A stretch of 64,000 nt of DNA from Sphingomonadales bacterium (GTDB lineage: Bacteria > Bacteroidota > Bacteroidia > Flavobacteriales_D > Crocinitomicaceae). Location: the NCBI GenBank assembly GCA_016872115.1, contig VHBC01000010.1:1-64000 (forward strand), given 5' to 3'. Of the stretch, positions 45,909 to 54,532 are shown piece after piece (position 1 is the stretch's first letter; each line of letters opens with the position of its first letter). The position numbers and the translations under genes are program-made. The notes below the pieces were generated by a model that saw nothing but the letters and a program-made list of their open reading frames with translations, was not told the DNA's origin and searched no databases.

Positions 45909-47453
45909 TTATTTGGCCTTCAGCACAACGTAGGGAATGAGAATTTCCTCTAATGAAATACCACCGTGTTGGAAGGTTTGCCCATAATAATTGACAAAAT
46001 GATTGTAATTATTTGGGTATACAAAAAAGTCTTGTTCGCGCGCAAAAACGAATTCAGCTGAAAGCTTCAGTTTGGGGAGTTGCGCTTCTTGCGGATTCTT
46101 CACCACAAATACTTCTTTGGCATCGTAACTAAGCCCACGACCTGCTTTGTAGCGCAAGTTGGTATTGGTATTACGCTCGCCGACAATGCGCACTGGTTTG
46201 GTGACTTTTATGGTGCCGTGGTCGGTGGTAATAATCAGTCTGTGTCCTGCCTCTGCTATTTTTTTGAGAATATCGAGTAGCGGTGAATGCTCGAGCCAGC
46301 TGGTGGTAATGGAGCGGTAGGCAGCTTCGTTGTCGGCAAGTTCTCTGATGACTTCCATTTCCGTACGTGCATGGGAGAGCATGTCCACAAAGTTGTATAC
46401 GATGAAATTGACATCGTTTTCTTTCCATTGGTGGAATTGATCGGCAAGTTTTTTACCTGCCTCTACATTGGTGATCTTATTGTAAGACCATTTTACGTTT
46501 TTACCTAGGCGTCTGAGTTGCGCTTCTAAAAATTCTTTTTCGTGCATGTTTTTGCCACCTTCGTCGTCTTCGTTTTTCCATAAGGTAGGGAAGCGTCGTT
46601 CAATTTCGGCAGGTAAGAGACCTGCAAAAAATGCGTTTCTTGCATAGTGCGTCGCAGTGGGGAGTATCGAGAATACGATATCTTCTTCTTCCTTTTGAAA
46701 GTAACGGCCAAGGATACCTTCAATGGTTTTCCATTGGTCAAAACGCAGGTTGTCGATAACTAGGACAGCTAATTTTTCTTTGCCGATGAACGGAGCAATG
46801 CGGTCTTTGATGACCGTGTGGATCATACTTGGGGCCTCTGGGTCGCCGCTGGTCCAATCGAGGTAGTTGTCTTCGATGAAATCACAGAAAAGCTTGTTGG
46901 CTTCTTTTTTCTGCATTTCAAAGATTTCGCGCATGCCGCTGTCTTCGATGTTATCGAGCTGGAGTTCCCAAAAAACCAGTTTGGTATAGAGCTCTTTCCA
47001 TTGCTCGGCATCTAAGCGACCCATTAATTGCATACCGAGTTGGCGAAACTCTTGCTGGTAACTGGCGTTTGTTTTTTGACTGATGAGTTTGCTATGGTCG
47101 AGGTTTTTTTTGATGCTCAGCAAAATTTGGTTCGGATTCACTGGCTTGATGAGGTAATCGGCAATTTTGGAGCCAATGGCTTCTTCCATGATGTGTTCTT
47201 CTTCGCTTTTAGTGATCATAACTACGGGAACCAACGCTTTTTGCTCTTTGATTTGTGCAAGGGTTTCAAGGCCACTAAGACCGGGCATATTTTCGTCCAA
47301 GAAGATGATGTCGAAGTGCTGAGAGAGCGCTTTTTCAATAGCATCTTGGCCATTGGTTGCGGTTTCAACATCATAACCTTTGGATTCTAAAAACAATACG
47401 TGCGGCTTAAGAAGTTCGATTTCGTCGTCGGCCCAAAGAATTTTACCTAGCAT
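45909..47453 (-). CDS. porX: PorX-type response regulator with PglZ/alkaline-phosphatase-like domain
   Basis: A 514-residue two-domain protein. Residues 1-120 form a CheY-like receiver with phospho-acceptor Asp53 (FLDENMPG) and Lys in YLIKPVNP. The remainder is a PglZ phosphatase-superfamily domain with LVIDNLRFDQW and ITTDHGTIKV. This architecture is PorX, which with PorY and SigP controls T9SS in Porphyromonas. PorY is not in the window. It fits with the T9SS cargo genes here. The domain order and length are typical. Confidence 0.94.
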   Translation of the reverse strand: MLGKILWADDEIELLKPHVLFLESKGYDVETATNGQDAIEKALSQHFDIIFLDENMPGLSGLETLAQIKEQKALVPVVMITKSEEEHIMEEAIGSKIADYLIKPVNPNQILLSIKKNLDHSKLISQKTNASYQQEFRQLGMQLMGRLDAEQWKELYTKLVFWELQLDNIEDSGMREIFEMQKKEANKLFCDFIEDNYLDWTSGDPEAPSMIHTVIKDRIAPFIGKEKLAVLVIDNLRFDQWKTIEGILGRYFQKEEEDIVFSILPTATHYARNAFFAGLLPAEIERRFPTLWKNEDDEGGKNMHEKEFLEAQLRRLGKNVKWSYNKITNVEAGKKLADQFHQWKENDVNFIVYNFVDMLSHARTEMEVIRELADNEAAYRSITTSWLEHSPLLDILKKIAEAGHRLIITTDHGTIKVTKPVRIVGERNTNTNLRYKAGRGLSYDAKEVFVVKNPQEAQLPKLKLSAEFVFAREQDFFVYPNNYNHFVNYYGQTFQHGGISLEEILIPYVVLKAK

Positions 47454-47467
47454 ATGTCTTATTTTTA

Positions 47468-47475
47468 TAGCTTTG
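47468..47475 (+). promoter_or_regulatory. -7 promoter box of the HD-domain gene
   Basis: TAGCTTTG matches the consensus, 23 bases before the proposed TTG start at 47499. Confidence 0.45.
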
Positions 47476-47498
47476 ATTGAATTTTTAAAGTTAGCAAC

Positions 47499-48737
47499 TT
47501 GCCAGCGAATACAAGCCCCAACAACAAGAAGAAAATCATTAACGACCCAGTCTATGGTTTTATTTCTTTACCCCACGAAATTATTTTCGATATTTTCGAG
47601 CATCCCTACTTTCAACGCCTGCGGCGAATCCAACAACTAGGGTTGAGTCATTTGGTGTATCCGGGTGCTAACCATACGCGGTTTCACCATGTATTGGGCG
47701 CCATGCACCTCATGACCCAGGCCGTAACAAGTATTCGTCGCAAAGGTCACGATATTACGCCTGACGAAGAACGTGCCGTTTGCCTGGCTATTTTGCTTCA
47801 CGATATTGGTCACGGCCCTTTCAGCCATGCGCTGGAATACGATATCGTTTGTGGTGTGAGCCACGAACAAATATCCGGATTTTTTATCGCAGAGCTTTCG
47901 GTTGAATACGGCCATGATCTTGAAATTGCCTTACAGATTTTCAATAATTTCTACCATAAACCTTTTTTACATCAGCTTGTGAGTTCCCAGCTCGATATGG
48001 ATCGCCTAGATTATTTGAACCGGGATAGTTTTTACTCTGGCGTTTCTGAGGGTGTTATTGGCAGTGAACGCTTGATCGAAATGCTCAATGTCCACAACGG
48101 TCATTTGGTGCTCGAAGAAAAAGGAATTTATTCCGTAGAAAAATTTATTGTGGCACGCCGCCTCATGTATTGGCAAGTGTATTTGCACAAAACTGTCGTG
48201 GCTGCTGAATTCATGCTTATCCACGCCCTGCGCCGTGCCAAAGAACTTACCAAAAATGGCATGGACTTATTTGCGAGCCCGGCACTCAAATTCTTCTTGA
48301 CCCAAGATATCCGCACCGAACACTTTGAACAAGATCCGATGGTCTTAAGTTATTTTGCGCGCCTAGACGACTACGATATCTGGGGTGCCATCAAAGTATG
48401 GCAATTTGCGCCAGATTATGTTTTGGCAACAATTTGTTCGGGATTGGTCAACAGACAACTTTTTAAAATAGAAATTTCAAAGACGCCTTTTACGGCCGAA
48501 CGCATTGCAAAAGAAAAAGTGCGGGTGCAATTTGAACATAACATTTCGGACCATGAACTGAGTTATTTCATCTATTCTGACGTACTGACAAATAAAGCTT
48601 ACAACGAACACAAGCACAACATTAATTTGTTGCGCAAAAATGGCGAGGTCGTAGAATTGTCAAAGGCTTCAGATAATCTCAATATTTCTGCACTTTCTAC
48701 GCCAGTAGAAAAGTACTTTTTATGCTTTCCGCGTTAA
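47499..48737 (+). CDS. HD-domain phosphohydrolase
   Basis: A 412-residue metal-dependent phosphohydrolase related to the dNTPase/SAMHD1-like family. Its HD motif set is HTRFHHVLGAMHL, ILLHDIGHGPFSHALE and SSQLDMDRLDYLNRDS. No ATG or GTG precedes the conserved IINDPVYGFI, so TTG at 47499 is taken as the start; a -7 box fits this. The substrate may be dNTPs or another phosphoester. Converges with the MscS gene with a four-base overlap. Confidence 0.88.
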   Translation: MPANTSPNNKKKIINDPVYGFISLPHEIIFDIFEHPYFQRLRRIQQLGLSHLVYPGANHTRFHHVLGAMHLMTQAVTSIRRKGHDITPDEERAVCLAILLHDIGHGPFSHALEYDIVCGVSHEQISGFFIAELSVEYGHDLEIALQIFNNFYHKPFLHQLVSSQLDMDRLDYLNRDSFYSGVSEGVIGSERLIEMLNVHNGHLVLEEKGIYSVEKFIVARRLMYWQVYLHKTVVAAEFMLIHALRRAKELTKNGMDLFASPALKFFLTQDIRTEHFEQDPMVLSYFARLDDYDIWGAIKVWQFAPDYVLATICSGLVNRQLFKIEISKTPFTAERIAKEKVRVQFEHNISDHELSYFIYSDVLTNKAYNEHKHNINLLRKNGEVVELSKASDNLNISALSTPVEKYFLCFPR

Positions 48738-49234
48738 AGTTTTGGCGCTTTGATAATCACGGTTTTGTTCAGAACGGCCGAGGTAGGTATGGTAACGAGA
48801 TTTCCTTCGTGTGACCTAATATACATAAAGAAAAAACTCAGGTCAATGAGCTCACCTTCAATATCGAACTCTTTGTCGTAGATCCGCACTATTTCACCAA
48901 TATTGAGCGGATGATTGAAATATAAAATCAAGCTCGCGGTGATGTTCGATAAAATAGACCAATTGGCAAAAAAGGCGATGCCGATAACGGTAATGGTGGA
49001 GGTGAAGAAAACGATGAGGTCTTTGGTTTGGATATTCCAAATGGCCGCAAAAACCAGGATAAAGAAAATAGACAAGAACAGATTAATGATGCGTATCGAC
49101 ACGCGCTTTCTTTTGATATCACCCTCAAATTTTGCCAAAAAGCGCGTCACGGCTTTGCCTGCAAAAATCCGGATGATTAAAGTGACCAGTAGTAAGATGA
49201 GTGTCTTGATGCTGTAATGATATAAGGTGTCCAT
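48734..49234 (-). CDS. Small MscS-family mechanosensitive channel
   Basis: A 166-residue membrane protein with three hydrophobic segments followed by the MscS beta domain (FNHPLNIGEIVRIYD, IPTSAVLNKTVI). It lacks the large C-terminal cytoplasmic cage domain of full-length MscS (about 286 residues in E. coli). Possibly a minimal channel. It is seven bases downstream of mazG and probably co-transcribed with it. Confidence 0.85.
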   Translation of the reverse strand: MDTLYHYSIKTLILLLVTLIIRIFAGKAVTRFLAKFEGDIKRKRVSIRIINLFLSIFFILVFAAIWNIQTKDLIVFFTSTITVIGIAFFANWSILSNITASLILYFNHPLNIGEIVRIYDKEFDIEGELIDLSFFFMYIRSHEGNLVTIPTSAVLNKTVIIKAPKL

Positions 49235-49240
49235 AGGTCT

Positions 49241-50017
49241 TTAATTTGTTTTTGAACTGTTTTTTTTGGCGCGTTCCCAATAGGTATCTAATTGCGCTAA
49301 AGTTTGATTTTGGATCAACAAACCATCGTTTTCAAGCAAATGTTCCATGTTTTGGAAACGCTTGATGAATTTCTGATTGGTAAGGGCTAAGGCGTTTTCA
49401 GGCGAAATATTTAAAAAACGTGCGTAGTTCACCAATGAGAAAAGTACATCGCCAAATTCCGCTTCAATTTGATTTGAATTGGCGTCTACCTCTGTTTTCA
49501 GTTCTGCAATTTCTTCTTGAACTTTTAGCCAGACGTCGTCGGCTTTTTCAAATTCAAAACCTACGCCTTTGACCTTTTCTTGGATGCGGGTGGCTTTGAC
49601 AAGTGCAGGAAGTGAGTTGGGCACGCCTTCAAGGACCGATTTCTTGCCTTCTTTGAGTTTGAGTTTTTCCCAGTTGGCCTTCACCGTTTCTTCGTCGTTG
49701 GCTTCTACATTACTGTAAATGTGCGGATGCCTATAAATGAGTTTGTCGCAAATTTTATTCAAGACACTACTTACATCAAAAAGCCCTTGTTCGGACCCGA
49801 TTTTACTGTAAAAAACCAAATGTAGAAAGAGGTCACCAAGTTCACCTTCCAGGCTTGAATAGTCTTTGTCCGTGATGGCATCGGCCATTTCGTAAGTTTC
49901 CTCGATGGTCAGGTTGCGCAGGGTTTCAAAGGTTTGTTTTTGGTCCCAGGGACAACGTTCACGGAGTTCATCCATGATGTTGAGCAAGCGAGAAAAGGCA
50001 ATTAAACGTGAATCCAT
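49241..50017 (-). CDS. mazG: Nucleoside triphosphate pyrophosphohydrolase MazG
   Basis: A 258-residue all-alpha NTP pyrophosphatase that removes non-canonical or excess nucleoside triphosphates. It has two MazG repeats, the first with CPWDQKQTFETLRNLTIEE and LEGELGDLFLHLVFY, the second with EEIAELK and EFGDVLFSLVNYARF. Length is standard. A -7 box ends four bases before the ATG. Confidence 0.95.
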   Translation of the reverse strand: MDSRLIAFSRLLNIMDELRERCPWDQKQTFETLRNLTIEETYEMADAITDKDYSSLEGELGDLFLHLVFYSKIGSEQGLFDVSSVLNKICDKLIYRHPHIYSNVEANDEETVKANWEKLKLKEGKKSVLEGVPNSLPALVKATRIQEKVKGVGFEFEKADDVWLKVQEEIAELKTEVDANSNQIEAEFGDVLFSLVNYARFLNISPENALALTNQKFIKRFQNMEHLLENDGLLIQNQTLAQLDTYWERAKKNSSKTN

Positions 50018-50021
50018 AATA

Positions 50022-50029
50022 CAAAGGTA
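50022..50029 (-). promoter_or_regulatory. -7 box directly upstream of mazG
   Basis: TACCTTTG on the minus strand ends four bases before the ATG; suggests a leaderless mRNA. Confidence 0.5.
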
Positions 50030-50051
50030 GCAGTTGCATCGAGCTTTTCGT

Positions 50052-50059
50052 TAAATTTG
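50052..50059 (+). promoter_or_regulatory. -7 box directly upstream of the PagL-like gene
   Basis: TAAATTTG ends three bases before the ATG at 50063. It is divergent from the mazG box at 50022-50029, so two leaderless-type promoters would lie back to back. Confidence 0.45.
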
Positions 50060-50062
50060 AGC

Positions 50063-51118
50063 ATGCGTTTACCCATCTTATTTTTTGTCTCTTTTATCGT
50101 TGGTGCAAAAGCCTTTACACAACCAGGGTTTGAATACCGTCAAAAATTGGGTTTTTTATTGGCACACCGTGGTCTAATGGCTCACTTGCCCCAGGCACCG
50201 GCTGTGGCATCTGAACTTTCCTATATCTACCAAACCAAAAATACCAAACCTTGGCACGAAGCTTACAGAAATCCGATGGTGGGCGGCACCCTTTTTTTTG
50301 GTTCGGTTGGCAACAACGACATTTTAGGAAGATTTACCGGCCTTTATGGATTTGTGGAATTACCCATTATCAAATACAAAGCGTATCGCCTCGATTTTCG
50401 ATTTTCTACCGGTTTGGGTTATACCAACCGGCCTTTTGATCCAGTGCTCAATCCAGAAAATGTAGCAATCGGTTCAAAGGTCAACGCCTTAATGTGTTAT
50501 GCTTTAAAGCAAAGCTTGCGTTTCAAACAAACAGGAATTACGCTTGGCATTGACATGACCCATTTCTCGAATGCCAGTTATCAAATGCCCAATCTCGGCA
50601 TCAATGTGCCCTATTTATCTTTAGGTGTACAACGTTTTTTTGCTCAGGATACACCCAAACAGCAAACTACACTTGAAAAACCCAAATTCACCTACGGCCT
50701 CACTGCAATTTTAAGTGCCAAAGAAATGCGTCCTGTCGGCGTAGGTCGTTATCCGGTTTATGCCATGAGTCTATTTGGTCGTAAATATTTTGGGCCAAAA
50801 GCGGGGCTCGAGGCTTCTGTTGATATCATTTACAAAACGGGTTTGCTTTCCCACCCGAGCTATCCAAATGCTGCATCACTAGATCCGCTGCAAATCGGCT
50901 TATTTTTGGGGTATGTGCAGCCGTTTGATCGCGTGCATTTTATTTACGGCGTGGGTGTTTATGTCCGTGACGTATTAAGGCCTGACGTCCCTGTATACAT
51001 TCGTTTAGGTAGCCGTTATGCGCTCTCCAAAGAACTTGAAGCACTGGTAACGCTAAAAACACATTTTGCCAAAGCCGATTACATGGAACTTGGCATTATT
51101 TACCATTTGAATCGATGA
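50063..51118 (+). CDS. Acyloxyacyl hydrolase / PagL-like outer-membrane protein
   Basis: A 351-residue outer-membrane beta-barrel with a signal peptide (MRLPILFFVSFIVGAKAF). The segment THFSNASYQMPNLGIN carries the His-Ser pair of lipid A 3-O-deacylase PagL, suggesting it trims acyl chains from lipid A. It is longer than PagL of Pseudomonas. The ATG at 50063 is preferred to a TTG two codons earlier. Overlaps the next gene by four bases. Confidence 0.82.
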   Translation: MRLPILFFVSFIVGAKAFTQPGFEYRQKLGFLLAHRGLMAHLPQAPAVASELSYIYQTKNTKPWHEAYRNPMVGGTLFFGSVGNNDILGRFTGLYGFVELPIIKYKAYRLDFRFSTGLGYTNRPFDPVLNPENVAIGSKVNALMCYALKQSLRFKQTGITLGIDMTHFSNASYQMPNLGINVPYLSLGVQRFFAQDTPKQQTTLEKPKFTYGLTAILSAKEMRPVGVGRYPVYAMSLFGRKYFGPKAGLEASVDIIYKTGLLSHPSYPNAASLDPLQIGLFLGYVQPFDRVHFIYGVGVYVRDVLRPDVPVYIRLGSRYALSKELEALVTLKTHFAKADYMELGIIYHLNR

Positions 51119-51849
51119 AAGTCGTTTTAACCATTCTACTTGCATGCGCTTTGTTGGCTTGTCAGAAGCCTTCCGAAAGAACTTGTTGGAAGGGAACGGG
51201 CGCGCAAGAAAAACGCATTTTGCCGCTTTCCAAATTTAATTTTTTAGATCTGCAAGCACATATTGAATTGGTTTTAGTGCAAGATTCGCTCGATTTTTTA
51301 GAGTGGGAGGCAGGGGCAAATTTACAAGGGTTTCTAGAAGCTGAATTGGAAGCGGATACGCTACACTTAAGAAATAAAAATCGCTGTAAATTTTTACGCT
51401 ATCGAAACGGAAGTGTAAAAGCCACCCTTCATTTTACTGAATTTGCTGAACTGCATTTGGCTAATAGTGAACAGGTTTCCAACCAAGGAAATTGGGTAGC
51501 CAATGAACTTTTGCTCTTCCTCAAGGAAGGTGTGGGAATGGTTAAGCTTCAAGTGGCACTAGAAAAATTAACCATACGCAATAATTACGGTTGGCAAAAT
51601 GCGCAGTTAAGCGGTACTTGCAAAGCGCTGTTTGTCGATCTAGATGGCTCAGTTTCTATTCAAGCAACCCAATTACAGGTAGCCGATTCGCTCTCTTTTA
51701 GAAGCGCATCACCGCTTTCAAGCCATATTTGGGCCGATGACATTCTACTCAAAGCGCAATTGTATGGACCCGGCAATCTCTATTATTCGGGTACACCAAG
51801 CACGGTGTTGAAGTCCGAGTACAATTCGGGAAAGGTTTTACCTCATTAA
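51115..51849 (+). CDS. DUF2807-like lipoprotein
   Basis: A 244-residue predicted lipoprotein (MKVVLTILLACALLAC, lipobox Cys at 16). The mature part is a beta-helix-like fold with LHFTEFAELHLANSEQVSN, typical of putative auto-transporter adhesin head-GIN (DUF2807) domains. It starts within the stop of the PagL-like gene. Function unknown; surface or periplasmic location is expected. Confidence 0.75.
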   Translation: MKVVLTILLACALLACQKPSERTCWKGTGAQEKRILPLSKFNFLDLQAHIELVLVQDSLDFLEWEAGANLQGFLEAELEADTLHLRNKNRCKFLRYRNGSVKATLHFTEFAELHLANSEQVSNQGNWVANELLLFLKEGVGMVKLQVALEKLTIRNNYGWQNAQLSGTCKALFVDLDGSVSIQATQLQVADSLSFRSASPLSSHIWADDILLKAQLYGPGNLYYSGTPSTVLKSEYNSGKVLPH

Positions 51850-51876
51850 TACAGCTTTCTGCGCCTTAAATTTTAG

Positions 51877-51884
51877 TATTTTTG
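51877..51884 (+). promoter_or_regulatory. -7 promoter box of the xth gene
   Basis: TATTTTTG, 16 bases before the ATG. Confidence 0.4.
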
Positions 51885-51900
51885 AGGCTAAACTCAATGC

Positions 51901-52662
51901 ATGAAAATCCTTTCTTTTAACGTCAATGGCATTCGTGCTGTAGTAGGCAAGACCTTTATCGCTGACATGCAAGCGCAAAATGCCGATGTCATCTGTTTAC
52001 AAGAAACCAAAGCAACACCAGTACAAGTCAAAGAAGCGGTTTCCTCATTATCAGCTTATCACGTTTATGCTCATTCGGCAGAAAGAAAAGGATATTCAGG
52101 CACGGCTATTCTGAGTAAAACGGAACCAATTAGCGTTAGCTACGGCATAGGTGTTCTTGAACACGACACCGAAGGACGCGTCATTTGCGCCGAATTTCAG
52201 CACTTCTTTTTAGTAACCGTTTATGTGCCCAACTCAGGCAGTGAGTTACTGCGTTTGGCTTATCGTCAAACCTGGGATGCTGCTTTCTTAGCCTATCTCA
52301 AGGCGCTCGAAACCAAGAAACCTGTCTTGGTTTGCGGTGATTTCAATGTGGCGCATCAAGCCATCGATTTGGCGCGGCCCAAAGAAAACTACAACAAAGC
52401 AGCGGGGTATATGCAAGAAGAAATCGACGGTATGAACGCTTATGTTGGCGCCAATTTACTCGATACGTTCAGAATCATGCATCCGACAGAAGTAAAATAC
52501 TCTTGGTGGAGTTACCGCGCTGGCGCACGTCAGAAAAACGTTGGTTGGCGCATCGATTACTTTTTAATGAGCGCACACATGCGTCCTCAGCTCAAAGAAG
52601 CTTTTATCCTCAACGACGTGTTGGGTTCTGATCATTGTCCTGTTGGCGTAGCGCTGTTATAA
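51901..52662 (+). CDS. xth: Exodeoxyribonuclease III
   Basis: A 253-residue AP endonuclease/3'-5' exonuclease of base-excision repair. Visible: SFNVNGIRA, LQETKA (metal Glu), catalytic GDFNVAHQAIDLARP, and the C-terminal GSDHCPVG with the catalytic Asp-His. Complete. pcm follows seven bases downstream, and a sigma-54 regulator after that, on the same strand. Confidence 0.96.
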   Translation: MKILSFNVNGIRAVVGKTFIADMQAQNADVICLQETKATPVQVKEAVSSLSAYHVYAHSAERKGYSGTAILSKTEPISVSYGIGVLEHDTEGRVICAEFQHFFLVTVYVPNSGSELLRLAYRQTWDAAFLAYLKALETKKPVLVCGDFNVAHQAIDLARPKENYNKAAGYMQEEIDGMNAYVGANLLDTFRIMHPTEVKYSWWSYRAGARQKNVGWRIDYFLMSAHMRPQLKEAFILNDVLGSDHCPVGVALL

Positions 52663-52669
52663 ACCCTTT

Positions 52670-53332
52670 ATGCAACCGTTCAGAGATACTTTTAAGCACA
52701 AAGGTCGTCGCAAGCAACTCATCGGTGAGCTTACTGAAATGGGCATCCAAGATCAGCGTATTTTAAAGGCCTTCGATGCTATTCCGCGCCATTACTTTTT
52801 GGACCTTGCCTTCGACGAACAAGCCTATACCAATATGGCTTTTCAAATTGGTTCGGGTCAGACCATTTCACACCCCTACACAGTTGCGTTTCAAACCGAA
52901 TTACTCGAACTAGAAAAAGGCATGAAAGTGCTGGAAATCGGAACAGGTTCTGGCTTCCAAACTGCCATTTTATGCCAACTTGGCGCCAAAGTTTATTCCA
53001 TCGAACGCCACCAACCTTTGCATCTCAAAGCCAAGCAAATGCTTGATTTTTTTAAATTCAACCCTAGTTTGTTTTTTGGTGATGGTTACAAGGGTAACCG
53101 GGTCTACGCACCCTACGACCGCATATTAGTCACTTGCGGCGCGCCAGACCTCCCACAAACTTTACTCGATCAACTTAAAATAGGCGGCATCATGATTATT
53201 CCGGTAGGAGAAGGTGCTGAGCAAAAAATGTTGCGCATCCAAAAAACAGATGCAAGTAATTATAGCACACAAGAATTTGGTACTTTTAAATTTGTACCCA
53301 TGTTGGAACGCACCGTAAAAAACACAAAATAA
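52670..53332 (+). CDS. pcm: Protein-L-isoaspartate O-methyltransferase
   Basis: A 220-residue SAM methyltransferase that starts repair of isoaspartyl damage in proteins. It has IPRHYFL, GSGQTISHPYTVAFQTELL and the SAM loop VLEIGTGSGFQTAIL. Complete and typical. Seven bases after xth and seven bases before the response regulator. Confidence 0.95.
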   Translation: MQPFRDTFKHKGRRKQLIGELTEMGIQDQRILKAFDAIPRHYFLDLAFDEQAYTNMAFQIGSGQTISHPYTVAFQTELLELEKGMKVLEIGTGSGFQTAILCQLGAKVYSIERHQPLHLKAKQMLDFFKFNPSLFFGDGYKGNRVYAPYDRILVTCGAPDLPQTLLDQLKIGGIMIIPVGEGAEQKMLRIQKTDASNYSTQEFGTFKFVPMLERTVKNTK

Positions 53333-53339
53333 CAAAATC

Positions 53340-54506
53340 ATGCACGTACTACTCATCGATGACGAACGCGCAATTCGCCGGGCACTCCGAGAAATATTGG
53401 AGTTTGAAGACTGTCAGGTGACCGAAGCCGAAAATGGCACACAGGCGCTGCAGTATCTTAAAGACCAGACTTTTGACTTGATTTTTTCAGATGTCAAAAT
53501 GCCGCAAATGGATGGTCTCGAACTGCTAGACGCCATTCAAAGCCAAGGAATCGAAGCACCTATCATCATGATTTCTGGCCATGGTACCGTTGAAACAGCA
53601 GTAGCCTGTATCAAAAAAGGCGCCTTTGATTTCATAGAAAAACCCCTTGACCTGAATCGCATTTTGGTGTTGTTAAGACAAGTCAAAGACCGCAATATTT
53701 TGGTTCAAGAAACCAAGCAACTCAAGCAAGTTGTCAAGAAAATTAAAGGATCTTCCATCATAGGCGAAAGCCCGGCAATTATGGAGATCAAAGCCATGAT
53801 AGAAAAAGTGGCTCCTTCAGACGCCCGCGTATTGGTTACGGGCTCAAACGGCACAGGTAAAGAATTAGTGGCTCGTTCGTTGCACCAACTTTCTGAACGC
53901 ACAAAAATGCCTTTCATAGAGGTCAATTGTGCGGCAATTCCAGCTGAACTCATTGAAAGCGAATTATTTGGACATGAAAAAGGCGCTTTTACTTCAGCTG
54001 TCAAAGACCGAAAAGGTAAATTTGAATTGGCTTCAGGTGGCACTTTGTTCTTAGATGAAATTGGCGATATGTCTCTATCTGCCCAAGCCAAAGTGCTGCG
54101 TGCGCTTCAAGAGAACGTGATTCAACGCGTAGGTGGAGAAAAAGACATTAAAGTAGATTGTAGGGTAGTGGCTGCTACGAACAAGGATCTCCGCGAAGAA
54201 ATCACTGCGGGGCGCTTCAGAGAAGACCTCTTTCATCGCTTGGCTGTCATTCTCATTCACGTTCCGTCGCTCAATGAACGCCGTGAAGACATCCCACTGC
54301 TGATAGAACATTTTTTAAATTTAGTTTGTCAGGACCACGGTATCGTCACCAAAGCCATCGAAGGCCCAGCTGTTGCTGCACTTCAACAACTCAATTGGAC
54401 AGGTAATATCCGGGAATTGCGCAACATCATCGAACGCTTGGTCATTTTATCAGACCAGTGTATCACCCAAGCCGATGTCCTGCGCTATGCCAACCCAAGC
54501 CATTAA
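53340..54506 (+). CDS. Sigma-54-dependent response regulator lacking a DNA-binding domain
   Basis: A 388-residue NtrC-family activator. The receiver has phospho-Asp51 (FSDVKMPQMDG) and Lys101; the AAA+ domain has Walker A GSNGTGKE (168-175), the sigma-54 contact loop GAFTSA (215-220), FLDEIGDM and the C-terminal NWTGNIRELRNIIERLV. The protein ends about 20 residues later with no Fis-type helix-turn-helix. It may act from solution or through a partner. No sensor kinase is adjacent. Confidence 0.92.
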   Translation: MHVLLIDDERAIRRALREILEFEDCQVTEAENGTQALQYLKDQTFDLIFSDVKMPQMDGLELLDAIQSQGIEAPIIMISGHGTVETAVACIKKGAFDFIEKPLDLNRILVLLRQVKDRNILVQETKQLKQVVKKIKGSSIIGESPAIMEIKAMIEKVAPSDARVLVTGSNGTGKELVARSLHQLSERTKMPFIEVNCAAIPAELIESELFGHEKGAFTSAVKDRKGKFELASGGTLFLDEIGDMSLSAQAKVLRALQENVIQRVGGEKDIKVDCRVVAATNKDLREEITAGRFREDLFHRLAVILIHVPSLNERREDIPLLIEHFLNLVCQDHGIVTKAIEGPAVAALQQLNWTGNIRELRNIIERLVILSDQCITQADVLRYANPSH

Positions 54507-54532
54507 TTTGTAAATTCAACCAAATTTAGCAT

